The notes: generated from the sequence alone by a model not told the origin. 10,822 bases of DNA from an uncultured Eudoraea sp. (GCA_905479615.1 CAJQNH010000106.1:1-10822), one strand, 5' to 3'; positions 1 through 7,868 are shown, numbered from the stretch's first letter. Translations and numbers: made by a program.

Positions 1-2462
1 CATTTTTGCCCTTTTGCCTCGGTACCATCGGTAACAAATCCTTTTAAGGCACGTGCGACCCCATTTTTCCAGGTATTTAGTGATTCGCCTTCCAGGTGAA
101 GACTGTTGATCAGGTCAACAACTTTTACAATGGGCATTCCATGTCTTAATGTGCTGGATATAAGTTTAGCGTAATTCCAATATTCCGGATTGAACTTATG
201 TGAAAGGCCTTCAATGGTTGTCTTATACCCTCTTTTGTTTTTGTATTGAAAATCATAACGGGAGGTACCATCTTCATTCCTGTTCTTTATGATTAAACCA
301 TCATTTACCCAGCGCGGGATTAAAATTCCGTCTTCATCGTCTGCCAGTCCTGTAAAAATTTCATAGGGTTGCTTATTAATTAAACCAATAAAAGCAATCC
401 ATTTTTCCTTGTTGTTTTGAAAACGTACCACATCTGCTGCCAGGACCTGAGGCCGTTTGGTAGGAAAGGCAGTAAGCGTTTCTTCAGTTTCACTTTCATT
501 GGATATCAGCACTCCTGACCTTGATCCATCACGATATACAGTAACTCCCTTACAACCAGCCTTCCATGCTTCCATATACAACTTGCCTACCATTTCTTCA
601 GAGACTTCATTGGGAAGATTTATGGTAACACTTATAGAATGGTCTACCCATTTCTGAACGGCGCCTTGTAAACGAACTTTACTCAACCAATTTATATCAT
701 TTGAAGTAGCTTTATAATAGGGGGATATGGCCACAATTTTATCGAGCTCTTCCTGAGTGTATTTTTTTTCAGTATCCAATCCATTTACATGCATCCATTG
801 TTTAAACCTATGGTGAAACACTACGTATTCTTCCCATGAATCACCCACTTCATCAATAAAAGCTACTTTACTATCCTTATCGTTGGGATTAACTTTTCTC
901 CTGCGTTTGTATACCGGCAGAAAAACCGGTTCAATACCAGAAGTAGTTTGGGTCATTAAGCTTGTTGTGCCGGTAGGGGCAATGGTCAATAAGGCAATAT
1001 TTCTTCGACCGTATTCCAGCATTTCGTAATATAATTTTTCATCAGCTTCTTTTATTCGAAGAATAAATGGGTTTTCTTTTTCTCTATTGGCATCGTAAAT
1101 TTCAAAGGCTCCACGATCTTTGGCAGTATGAACGGATGCTCTATAAGCCTCCAACGCAAGTGTTTTATGTACTTCAATTGAAAATTCATTCGCTTCCTTA
1201 CTTCCATATCGCAACCCCAATGCGGCTAGCATATCTCCTTCTGCGGTAATGCCAATTCCTGTTCGCCTGCCCTGTATCGCTTTTTCTTTAATTTTTTCCC
1301 ATAATTGCACCTCCACAGTTTTAGTTTTCTCTAATTCCGGATCAGATTTTATTTTTACTAAAATGGCATCCACTTTTTCAAGTTCCAGGTCAATGATATC
1401 GTCCATGATGCGCTGGGCTGCGGCTATATGTTTTTTGAACAGGGTGAAGTTAAAGTTCGCAGTACTCCTGAATGGTTCTTCCACGTAAGAGAATAGGTTA
1501 ATGGCCAATAATCTGCAAGAATCATACGGGCATAACGGGATTTCCCCGCAAGGATTGGTAGAGACCGTTTTGTAGCCCAGATCGGCATAACAATCCGGAA
1601 CCGACTCTTTGATTATTGTATCCCAGAACAAGATTCCAGGTTCTGCAGATTGCCATGCATTATGTACGATTTTATTCCATAAGGTTTTGGCATCTATGGT
1701 TTTTGAAACCTTTGGGGTGCTACTGTGAACCGGGAATTTTTGAATATAGGAAGTGTTGCTTTCAACAGCTTTCATAAAATCATCATCAATCCGAACAGAT
1801 ACATTGGCTGCTGTGACTTTTCCCTGTTCCATTTTAGCGTCTATAAAATCTTCAGCATCCGGATGGTTAATTGAAACCGATAACATTAGTGCTCCCCTGC
1901 GCCCATCCTGTGCTACCTCGCGCGTAGAATTGGAATAACGCTCCATAAATGGAACCAGGCCCGTTGAGGTTAAAGCAGAATTCTTAACAGAAGATCCTTT
2001 TGGCCTGATATGGGATAGATCATGGCCAACACCGCCACGTCGTTTCATTAATTGTACTTGTTCCTGGTCAATTTTCATAATGCCTCCATAGGAATCAGAA
2101 TTGCCTTCATTGCCAATCACAAAACAGTTGGATAATGATGCAATTTGAAATGGATTTCCAATACCTGCCATGGGACTTCCTTGCGGGACGATATATTTGA
2201 AGTTTTTAATCAGATCAAAAATCTCTGCTTCGGTTAGGGGCTTGGGATATTTTTTTTCCACACGAGCTATTTCTTTTGCGATCCTTCTATGCATATCATT
2301 CGGATTAATCTCATAGAGATTTCCCTCCGAATCTTTGAGGGCATATTTGCTTATCCAGACTCTCGCAGCGAGGTCGTCCCCTTCAAAATAGATTAAACTG
2401 GCTTGATACGCTTCTTCCTGGGAATAAGTTTTTCTTTTGGGAGGCATAATTTTTAAGGACAT
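1..2462 (-). CDS. nrdJ: Adenosylcobalamin-dependent (class II) ribonucleoside-diphosphate reductase, C-terminus cut by window edge
   Basis: Reduces ribonucleotides to deoxyribonucleotides using a thiyl radical generated from coenzyme B12; cytosolic. 820 residues are visible and the last codon is cut at the left edge. The active-site motif NPCGE lies at residues 303-307, with the radical Cys305 between Asn303 and Glu307. Cys316 follows 11 residues later in PYDSC, the same spacing as in the Thermotoga class II enzyme. Cys113 in SLSNCFVIG is the partner redox cysteine. Further family motifs are APTGTTSLM, SGIEPVF and GVTVYRDGSR. The part after about residue 680 is the usual class II C-terminal extension; the missing end normally carries a Cys-rich tail, and the cut codon begins TG, which would suit Cys. 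The start ATG at 2462 gives MSLKIMPPKR; a second ATG at 2447 is also possible. No Shine-Dalgarno sequence and no cobalamin riboswitch were seen upstream. A TATTTTTG at 2608-2601 could be a -7 box, but no -33 element is correctly spaced. Confidence 0.96.
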   Translation of the reverse strand, partial: MSLKIMPPKRKTYSQEEAYQASLIYFEGDDLAARVWISKYALKDSEGNLYEINPNDMHRRIAKEIARVEKKYPKPLTEAEIFDLIKNFKYIVPQGSPMAGIGNPFQIASLSNCFVIGNEGNSDSYGGIMKIDQEQVQLMKRRGGVGHDLSHIRPKGSSVKNSALTSTGLVPFMERYSNSTREVAQDGRRGALMLSVSINHPDAEDFIDAKMEQGKVTAANVSVRIDDDFMKAVESNTSYIQKFPVHSSTPKVSKTIDAKTLWNKIVHNAWQSAEPGILFWDTIIKESVPDCYADLGYKTVSTNPCGEIPLCPYDSCRLLAINLFSYVEEPFRSTANFNFTLFKKHIAAAQRIMDDIIDLELEKVDAILVKIKSDPELEKTKTVEVQLWEKIKEKAIQGRRTGIGITAEGDMLAALGLRYGSKEANEFSIEVHKTLALEAYRASVHTAKDRGAFEIYDANREKENPFILRIKEADEKLYYEMLEYGRRNIALLTIAPTGTTSLMTQTTSGIEPVFLPVYKRRRKVNPNDKDSKVAFIDEVGDSWEEYVVFHHRFKQWMHVNGLDTEKKYTQEELDKIVAISPYYKATSNDINWLSKVRLQGAVQKWVDHSISVTINLPNEVSEEMVGKLYMEAWKAGCKGVTVYRDGSRSGVLISNESETEETLTAFPTKRPQVLAADVVRFQNNKEKWIAFIGLINKQPYEIFTGLADDEDGILIPRWVNDGLIIKNRNEDGTSRYDFQYKNKRGYKTTIEGLSHKFNPEYWNYAKLISSTLRHGMPIVKVVDLINSLHLEGESLNTWKNGVARALKGFVTDGTEAKGQK

Positions 2463-2733
2463 GTAGAATTTTCTATAGGAGGTTATTGATGAAGAAGTAA
2501 AATTGGGAATATCTGAAAAGCTATTCTATGATAAAAATCATAAAGCTTACAGGGTGAAATAATTAATATATTGCAAATAAGATGAATACGATTTTATCAA
2601 CAAAAATATTCAGATATCCCCGTTTTAGAATTGCGTTTCAATAGTTAAACCTTAAACCAATGGGTTATGAATCAAAAAGGATTTTCACATTGTTTTAATT
2701 AAATATTAAAAAGAAGAAGTCCGGCCAATAAAA

Positions 2734-3147
2734 TCAGGCAGGGATGACTTTTTTAAATAATACTTTCTTATCATGCTTAAGTTTCATGGAAGATAGTTCA
2801 GCCTTCCATTCAACTTTAATATCAGCTATACTATCCAAAATAAGGACCCCCAGCACAATATCATCCGGATTAGCAGTAATTTTAATGTTTTTTAAATCTT
2901 TTATTTTCAATTTACCATTCGCGCGTAAAAATGGAACTTTGAATGTACATGGCATAAAACTTGTCGCTTTACCAGGGTTTATAACACCTCTTAAATCTCT
3001 TAATTCCATATCAGATTGGTTAATAGCCCAGATTTCAAAAGATATTTTGTCTCCAACACGTGGATCTCTTTGGTCAAGGAAATTACGCATGTGAAATGTG
3101 AGCTGGTTCGTCAATTCCTTTCTTAATTGATCTAAAATATTTTCCAT
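2734..3147 (-). CDS. Hypothetical protein, 137 aa, probably beta-rich and cytoplasmic
   Basis: I do not recognise the family. The protein starts with a short amphipathic, probably helical stretch (MENILDQLRKEL, residues 1-12). It continues with alternating hydrophobic and polar residues typical of beta strands, including VGDKISFEIWAINQSD near residues 32-47 and a basic C-terminus (KHDKKVLFKKVIPA). The segment with INQSDMELRDL followed by a glycine-containing turn resembles Ig-like or CARDB-type sandwiches, but this is only an impression. There is no signal peptide, lipobox or membrane segment. The ATG at 3147 is preferred; an in-frame TTG at 3156 would add three residues. It is followed, 271 nt away on the same strand, by the ribonucleotide reductase gene, so a shared transcript is possible but not shown. 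The acidic and basic residues are well mixed and codon use is like that of its neighbours, which supports a real gene. Confidence 0.75.
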   Translation of the reverse strand: MENILDQLRKELTNQLTFHMRNFLDQRDPRVGDKISFEIWAINQSDMELRDLRGVINPGKATSFMPCTFKVPFLRANGKLKIKDLKNIKITANPDDIVLGVLILDSIADIKVEWKAELSSMKLKHDKKVLFKKVIPA

Positions 3148-3250
3148 ACTTGCCAAATACTTTATATAGTTAATTTAGATAAAAATTTAATTTATTCATG
3201 CCTATTACGCAATGATAATAATCATGTTGTGTCCTAACACAGTTGTTTAA

Positions 3251-3373
3251 ACCCGCGTGCCGGGAGCGGAGTTCTGTTCAATGACGGAGGCCAAACACCT
3301 ATTGCTGTTGCATCATGATCCGGCTCATTCTGATGCCGAAAGCACCCAAATGTTTGATAAATTTATGTATTAG
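3251..3373 (+). pseudogene. Remnant of an MBL-fold metallohydrolase C-terminus
   Basis: A short open stretch on the plus strand, preceded by an in-frame stop at 3248-3250 and ending at TAG 3371-3373. It reads AKHLLLLHHDPAHSD followed by AESTQMFDKFMY. The core LLLLHHDPAHSD matches the C-terminal strand and metal-site segment (typically LVLFHHDPxHSD) of metallo-beta-lactamase-fold hydrolases of the PhnP/RNase Z-like type. The several hundred upstream codons that such a protein needs are absent, since the minus-strand hypothetical gene begins at 3147. It is therefore best read as a decayed fragment left by deletion, not a functional small gene. It lies in the 324-nt gap between the hypothetical gene and the fucosidase gene; the rest of that gap holds nothing else convincing, apart from a weak CGGCT/AGCCG stem at 3442-3467. 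Confidence 0.55.
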
Positions 3374-3471
3374 ACCAATTTAGCACCTTGCCATTCACAG
3401 AAGTATGGGGCAGGCAAAGCCCAGGAAGTTAAATACTTATTCGGCTTTTATTTTTACAATTCAGCCGGGGT

Positions 3472-4935
3472 TTATTTTTCAATTCTCTCAATACCATTTA
3501 TTTTAAAGCCCCATGCATATTTACTACCAGAGGCATTAAGGGCATCTTCAGGGATATTTATTATAAGCCCTTCCTCATCTGAATACGTGTAATTAAGAAC
3601 GGTATCATATCCTATCAGTTCTATTTTGCTGCCGTCTTCAGGTTTTACGTATTTTAGAACAAGATCTTTTTTTGGCGCATTTAAAGAAATGGCATAAATA
3701 ATCTGCTCCTTTCTTTTTTTTGTAAAGCGTATGCTATCACCTTGCTTAAAATGTGCTTTTAATTTTTCTGTCCCATATACCACTTCACCATTCGTACGGA
3801 GCCAATCACCAATTTCTTGTAGTCTTTCCATACTAGGTTCCGGAATTTCACCTTCAGAAGTGGGTCCCACGTTTAAAAGATAGTTACCTCCTTTAGATGA
3901 TACGTCTATCAAATTATGTATCAACACCTCTGCAGATTTCCAGTTATGGTCATTCAATTTATAGCCCCAGGTATCGTTCATGGTCATACAGGACTCCCAA
4001 TCCACATTGGCAGTTCCTTCCAATATCTCCTGCTCCGGAGTGCCAAAATCACCAGCATAGTCATCATCTTCCTTATCCATGCCTTGCATTCCCTGTCGTC
4101 CTTTATCAACTCTATTATTGATGATTACGCTTGGTTTCAACTCCCGAAGATATTGGTACATTTCCTGCCCCATTTCATGGGTGTATTCGGGTATCCATTC
4201 CCCATCGAACCATAATATCTCAGGGTTGTAGTTTTCAATAAGCTCCATTACTTGTGGCTTTAAATAGTTGGCGTAATACTCCGGGAATTGGGAATTCATC
4301 TTTAGTGAATCCTGTGTGTTGTATTCCGGATAATTAAGCCCCTGGGCTTGCGGGTGGTGCCAATCCATTATGGAATGGTAAAGGCCAAACCTGATGCCTT
4401 CCTCTTTACACGCCTCAGAAAGCGCCTTTAATATATCCTGGCCATATGGGGAGAAATCTACAATGTCATAGTCAGTTACTTTTGAATCCCACAAGCTAAA
4501 ACCATCATGGTGTTTGGAGGTGATCACCATATATTTCATACCCGCTTCTTTCATTGTCCGGGCCCATTTTTTTGCGTCAAATTTCTGTGGATTGAACCGC
4601 CTTGCATATTCTTCATAATCTGATATGGGAATTTGGGCGCCGTTCATTATCCATTCGCCGGTACTATTAACTTCTGTGCCATCATGAATTCCTGCCGGCA
4701 CCGAATAGGGCCCCCAATGGATAAACATTCCAAAACGAGCATCGCGCCACCACTTCATCCTTACGTCAAATGATTCGGTTGATTCTTCCATATAATTGAT
4801 AGCAGCAACCTCTTCTGTGGATTCACTTTCTTTAGGATGCTCCTTGCAGGAAGAGATCGACAAAATGTAAAAAAACAGTACTGTATAAAGTATAACTTTT
4901 GTATTCCCCCTATATTTTAAAACACCTGCTATCAT
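3472..4935 (-). CDS. GH29 alpha-L-fucosidase, secreted lipoprotein
   Basis: Hydrolyses terminal alpha-L-fucose from glycans with retention of configuration. The ATG at 4935 gives 487 residues; an in-frame TTG at 4959 is less likely because it lies upstream of the predicted transcription start. The N-terminus is a signal peptide ending in lipobox ISSC, with lipidated Cys30. The acidic stretch that follows (KEHPKESES) is compatible with surface export in this phylum. GH29 signatures are FGMFIHWG (near residues 68-75), SKHHDGF (near 140-146) and LWFDGEW, whose Asp244 is the expected nucleophile. WESCMTMNDTWGY begins near residue 313, and its Glu314 is a candidate acid/base; this varies between subfamilies and is not certain. 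NYLLNVGP is also typical. A small C-terminal beta domain follows after about residue 400. The length is normal for the family and no frameshift is seen. There is no SusC/SusD pair in view, so polysaccharide-utilisation locus membership cannot be judged. Confidence 0.95.
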   Translation of the reverse strand: MIAGVLKYRGNTKVILYTVLFFYILSISSCKEHPKESESTEEVAAINYMEESTESFDVRMKWWRDARFGMFIHWGPYSVPAGIHDGTEVNSTGEWIMNGAQIPISDYEEYARRFNPQKFDAKKWARTMKEAGMKYMVITSKHHDGFSLWDSKVTDYDIVDFSPYGQDILKALSEACKEEGIRFGLYHSIMDWHHPQAQGLNYPEYNTQDSLKMNSQFPEYYANYLKPQVMELIENYNPEILWFDGEWIPEYTHEMGQEMYQYLRELKPSVIINNRVDKGRQGMQGMDKEDDDYAGDFGTPEQEILEGTANVDWESCMTMNDTWGYKLNDHNWKSAEVLIHNLIDVSSKGGNYLLNVGPTSEGEIPEPSMERLQEIGDWLRTNGEVVYGTEKLKAHFKQGDSIRFTKKRKEQIIYAISLNAPKKDLVLKYVKPEDGSKIELIGYDTVLNYTYSDEEGLIINIPEDALNASGSKYAWGFKINGIERIEK

Positions 4936-4960
4936 CCAGAATAGTTTAGATTGAACCAAT

Positions 4961-4991
4961 CAAAGCTAAAATTTATTTTTAGGATAATCAA
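4961..4991 (-). promoter_or_regulatory. Bacteroidota-type promoter of the fucosidase gene
   Basis: On the minus strand TTG (4991-4989) is followed by 20 nt and then TAGCTTTG (4968-4961). This fits the Bacteroidota sigma-ABfr consensus TTG-N(17-23)-TAnnTTTG. Transcription would start near 4954, giving a leader of about 19 nt before the ATG at 4935 and excluding the TTG start at 4959. The rest of the gap up to the deiodinase stop (5195) shows no gene. Confidence 0.55.
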
Positions 4992-5194
4992 CTTCTAAGG
5001 ATACTTATAGGGATGCTTTATTTGTTTTCAATGCACACTCTTATCAGCAAGGATTCATTAATTCTGAGCTTCTACTTCGATTGATTTTCGATAAATATCT
5101 TCTCTGCCTGAGAGTTTCGATGCGCAAAGAAGTATATTTTAAAACTTCGCAATGGAAGAGAATACTCTGGTACATTTTATATGCTTTTTAGTTC

Positions 5195-5890
5195 TTACTC
5201 AAAAAAATAACTTACTTCATCAAGCTGCTTTCTATGAATTTTAGGAACATAAACCTCTTCATTAGCGTATCCCACCGGAAAAAGAATATAGGCTTTTTCG
5301 TTCGCTGGCCTGTCCAATAGTTTGGCTAAAAAATTCATGGGACTTGGGGTATGGGTTAATGTAACCAGTCCTGCGTTATGAATTGCAGTAATCAACATAC
5401 CACAGGCAATTCCAACAGATTCATTTACGTAGTAGTTGTTTTGTTTTCTCCCGTCTTCATAAATTTCATATGTTTTTTTAAATGCAACAATCAACCAGGG
5501 TGCCGTTTCGAGAAATGGTTTATTCATATCTGTTCCCAAGGGTTTAAGGTCTTTTTTCCATCGTTCACTCATTCTACCCTCATAGCTTTTCTTTTCCTCT
5601 GCTTCTGCTGCCCCTCTAATTTTGGATTTCAGAATCTTGTTGGAAATAGCACAAAACGTCCAGGGTTGTTTGTGAGCTCCTGAGGGTGCGGTGGAACCGG
5701 ATAGGATTAAATTTTCTATAACAGATTTAGGAACAGCTTTGTCAGAAAACATTCTTATGGAACGACGCTTCTCCAACCATTCGTGATATTCTTTACTCCG
5801 GTTTACCATTTCTTCTTGAGTATAATGAAAAGGCTGTACAAAGGATATATGTTCATACCCATTGATTATAACTGTTTGTTTTTTAGTCAT
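5195..5890 (-). CDS. Iodotyrosine deiodinase-like flavoprotein (nitroreductase superfamily)
   Basis: Predicted FMN enzyme, 231 aa, that removes iodide (or bromide/chloride) reductively from halotyrosines. It aligns closely from memory with human iodotyrosine deiodinase: HISF...QEEMVNRSKE near the N-terminus, KRRSIRMFS (FMN phosphate contacts), APSGAHKQPW, ETAPWLIVAFK, SVGIACGML, GLVTLTHTPS, RPANEKAYILFPVGY and HRKQLDEV at the end. The substrate-binding lid residues of the human enzyme, Glu157, Tyr161 and Lys182, appear here as Glu99, Tyr103 and Lys124 with identical spacing (4 and 21). Ordinary nitroreductases lack this triad. There is no signal peptide or membrane anchor, unlike the vertebrate enzyme, so it should be cytosolic. 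The ATG at 5890 overlaps the upstream gene's stop by 8 nt (ATGACTAA), pointing to translational coupling; an upstream in-frame start at 5911 would add seven residues. Substrate is inferred, not shown. Confidence 0.88.
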   Translation of the reverse strand: MTKKQTVIINGYEHISFVQPFHYTQEEMVNRSKEYHEWLEKRRSIRMFSDKAVPKSVIENLILSGSTAPSGAHKQPWTFCAISNKILKSKIRGAAEAEEKKSYEGRMSERWKKDLKPLGTDMNKPFLETAPWLIVAFKKTYEIYEDGRKQNNYYVNESVGIACGMLITAIHNAGLVTLTHTPSPMNFLAKLLDRPANEKAYILFPVGYANEEVYVPKIHRKQLDEVSYFFE

Positions 5891-6488
5891 GATTCCAACT
5901 ATTTGGGTCATCGCTATTGTTGGGGGATAGTCCTATGACATCTCCTTTGGTATCTACGCCTAAACCAACAACAGTGCGGTTGACATAATTAAAATAACTT
6001 GCTACCTGATTTATTTCCAATATCTCCCCGTCCGAAAAACCAACATTTCTTAAATCCTGGATATCTTCTTCCTTTACGCTGTGAAGTTCTAGTGTTAATT
6101 GCCTTGCATATTTGCAACCTGCTAAGTATTGGCCTTCAAAAAAAGTAGCCAGTCTATCTTCAATAACTGCCTGACGGAATTTTTCAGATGTCTCCTCCCC
6201 CTTATATAGCCTTTTAAAACCGGCATAATGATGTTCAAAACAGTAATTACATTTATTTAAGTAACTGACATAAACCCCAATCGCTTCCAGGTACCATTTT
6301 GGCAGGGTATTATTGGAATTGTGCAACACATTCTTATAAAGAGTCATGTGCCCAACTAAAGAATGTGGTCGTAAGCTATGAATTAGAAGGACATTATCTA
6401 TGTTGTTATTGGGCCCTTTTACCTGGTCGTAAATTTTTTTTAGCTTTAATGGAGCATTCTCATAATTAACTATTTTTATCCAACTCAT
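5883..6488 (-). CDS. AhpD-like peroxidase-related protein (carboxymuconolactone decarboxylase family)
   Basis: 201 aa, cytosolic, no signal peptide. The core motif YVSYLNKCNYCFEHH (residues 73-87) carries the redox pair Cys80 and Cys83 with His86/His87 just after, and Glu68 upstream. This is the arrangement of the AhpD disulfide active site and of the 'peroxidase-related' CMD subfamily. The C-terminal segment FNYVNRTVVGLGVD is also typical of that subfamily. AhpD proteins act as disulfide reductants in peroxide defence, but members of this subgroup are mostly uncharacterised, so the reaction here is unknown. It is the first gene of a two-gene operon, and its stop overlaps the start of the deiodinase-like gene by 8 nt. 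A redox partnership between the two proteins is possible but is inference. The ATG at 6488 is clear; no TAnnTTTG box was found in the 263-nt gap upstream. Confidence 0.9.
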   Translation of the reverse strand: MSWIKIVNYENAPLKLKKIYDQVKGPNNNIDNVLLIHSLRPHSLVGHMTLYKNVLHNSNNTLPKWYLEAIGVYVSYLNKCNYCFEHHYAGFKRLYKGEETSEKFRQAVIEDRLATFFEGQYLAGCKYARQLTLELHSVKEEDIQDLRNVGFSDGEILEINQVASYFNYVNRTVVGLGVDTKGDVIGLSPNNSDDPNSWNHD

Positions 6489-6587
6489 GATTAAATATTA
6501 TTTAACAGCATGCCTGTTTTCCTTAACTGAATCTATCTACTAAATGGCCTCAAAAGGGAAACCTTTTCATACCGTGAAGATTTTAAA

Positions 6588-6655
6588 AAAACCGGTATAT
6601 TGTTTTTGCTTTGATAACATTTTTAACAAACAAATATGCACAAATATCCGGTTTT
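6588..6655. repeat. Imperfect inverted repeat in the intergenic gap
   Basis: The arms 6588-6602 (AAAACCGGTATATTG) and 6641-6655 (CAAATATCCGGTTTT) share a perfect 8-bp outer stem, AAAACCGG, with a bulged AT-rich inner part and a 38-nt loop. It lies between the barrel gene and the AhpD-like gene, upstream of the latter. It could be a regulatory hairpin, a terminator for the upstream barrel gene, or chance in AT-rich DNA. Confidence 0.3.
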
Positions 6656-6751
6656 GTCTCCAGAAATGAAGATAGAAAAAGTCCTGTAAGTTTTATAAAT
6701 AAAATTCCACCAAAAACGGCATAATTGTTTGGATTACAATATTGGTCGTTC

Positions 6752-7774
6752 TCAGTTCGATTTTTTGCTAGCCTTTATTCTATACCCGAGCGCAAGCTTT
6801 CCTCTTACAAGAGTAAAAGAACCATTATTTCCAAAATCTAGATTGGACATGTTTGCAGAGGCCCCCAGGCTTATATTGGTGTAAAAACGACTCCATTGAT
6901 ATCCAAAAAGCACCGATCCATTTAGTCTATAAAGCATAGGATTCCCGGGGTTATAGGATAAGGCCTCTGTCTCGGCATTTTTTATTGTTAAGCCAATACC
7001 CGCTTTTGCACTAAGGCCTATATAAAAATTCGAGGGGAGTTTGTAGAGGCTAACCAAACCACCTAGTACGCCAATTCCGTAATTAGTGAAATTGGTAATC
7101 CTGGCCTGTTCATTGAAATAGGGCTCAAACTCCATAGGAATAATAGAACTATCTGCAGAGATCTGATTATATACCAGGAACCCGCCTAAACCAAATGAAA
7201 ATATATTCCGTTTTTGGTTTTTAAGACCTGATCTTAATGCTGTCTGAGAGTATTCACCAGCATTGAAGAGGTATAAATAATCAATACCACCGGCAATTGA
7301 TTTTATATCTTCTCTGAAGACAGTCGTATTATTTATGGAATTTTCAACATTAAAGCCATCATAGATCTGAAAGTAAAAATCGACGACACTTTGATTAAAA
7401 ATAAATCCACCCCTAAAGCCAAAACGATCCGTATTTTCAGTGTTTTCATCCTTTAAATTAAATGTTATATCCAGAATTAGCTTACGCGTGGCAACTCCAA
7501 TACCAACACCATACAAGTTATTCGGAATATATGTCAAAGCGGCATTATCATTAGACAATTTGAATCCCTGCGCTCTAATATTTCCGAATAGCCTGACCGA
7601 CCAGTTCCGAAGATCGTGATCAATAAGTAAGGAATCTATTAGATTTGTAGTTTTGACAGAATCTCTTAAATATAAGTTCTGGGACCAGCACAGCGTATTT
7701 ATCAGAAAAAAAAGAGGAAGTAATAACTTTTTTTTGGTAACAAAACCAATCACTGTTTTGATTGTAATTTTCAT
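6752..7774 (-). CDS. DUF4421-type outer-membrane beta-barrel protein
   Basis: 340 aa from the ATG at 7774, beginning MKITIKTVIG and followed by KKKLLLPLFFLINTLCWSQ, a Sec signal peptide with probable cleavage near SQ and no lipobox Cys. An in-frame ATG at 7828 would add 18 residues (MESNCKIQKT...) and an unusually long n-region, so it is less likely, although a possible -7 box just upstream would allow either. The mature part is a series of amphipathic strands with alternating aromatic and polar residues. Examples are NWSVRLFGNIRAQGFKL, NNLYGVGIGVATRKLILDI and, at the end, FTLVRGKLALGYRIKA. The pattern fits the Bacteroidota-specific DUF4421 family, whose role is unknown; domain assignment is from memory of the motif pattern. 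It should sit in the outer membrane. It stands alone between 263-nt and 291-nt gaps. Confidence 0.8.
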   Translation of the reverse strand: MKITIKTVIGFVTKKKLLLPLFFLINTLCWSQNLYLRDSVKTTNLIDSLLIDHDLRNWSVRLFGNIRAQGFKLSNDNAALTYIPNNLYGVGIGVATRKLILDITFNLKDENTENTDRFGFRGGFIFNQSVVDFYFQIYDGFNVENSINNTTVFREDIKSIAGGIDYLYLFNAGEYSQTALRSGLKNQKRNIFSFGLGGFLVYNQISADSSIIPMEFEPYFNEQARITNFTNYGIGVLGGLVSLYKLPSNFYIGLSAKAGIGLTIKNAETEALSYNPGNPMLYRLNGSVLFGYQWSRFYTNISLGASANMSNLDFGNNGSFTLVRGKLALGYRIKASKKSN

Positions 7775-7860
7775 ACTTAAAAATCCCGAAGAGGAACTAG
7801 TCTTTTGTATCTTGCAATTACTTTCCATTTAACAATCCGGGATAAGCTGTAATATACATT

Positions 7861-7868
7861 CAAAGATA
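7861..7868 (-). promoter_or_regulatory. Possible -7 box of the barrel gene
   Basis: TATCTTTG read on the minus strand fits TAnnTTTG. Transcription would start near 7854. No TTG was found at the expected -33 position, so the assignment is weak. The remainder of 7775-8065, a divergent intergenic region, shows no gene; a nearly matching TAATTTG on the plus strand is one base short of the consensus. Confidence 0.27.

Noticed and set aside
2477..2500. Strong AGGAGG followed by ATG on the plus strand, just upstream of nrdJ
   Set aside because: The frame is Met-Lys-Lys-stop (2489-2500), and strong Shine-Dalgarno sites are not the rule in this phylum; taken as chance.
2463..2733. Possible cobalamin riboswitch ahead of the B12-dependent reductase
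   Set aside because: No B12 box or matching conserved core was found on the minus strand in this gap.
2744..3094. Long plus-strand frame opposite the small hypothetical gene
   Set aside because: The composition is that of an antisense shadow; the minus frame has ATG, mixed charges and protein-like patterns, and is preferred.
3442..3467. CGGCT/AGCCG stem downstream of the fucosidase stop as a terminator
   Set aside because: Only 5 bp with a 16-nt loop and no convincing T tract in the minus-strand direction.
5900..5911. Upstream start for the deiodinase-like gene at 5911
   Set aside because: The ATG at 5890 has the compact 8-nt overlap with the preceding stop typical of coupled genes and retains all homologous residues.
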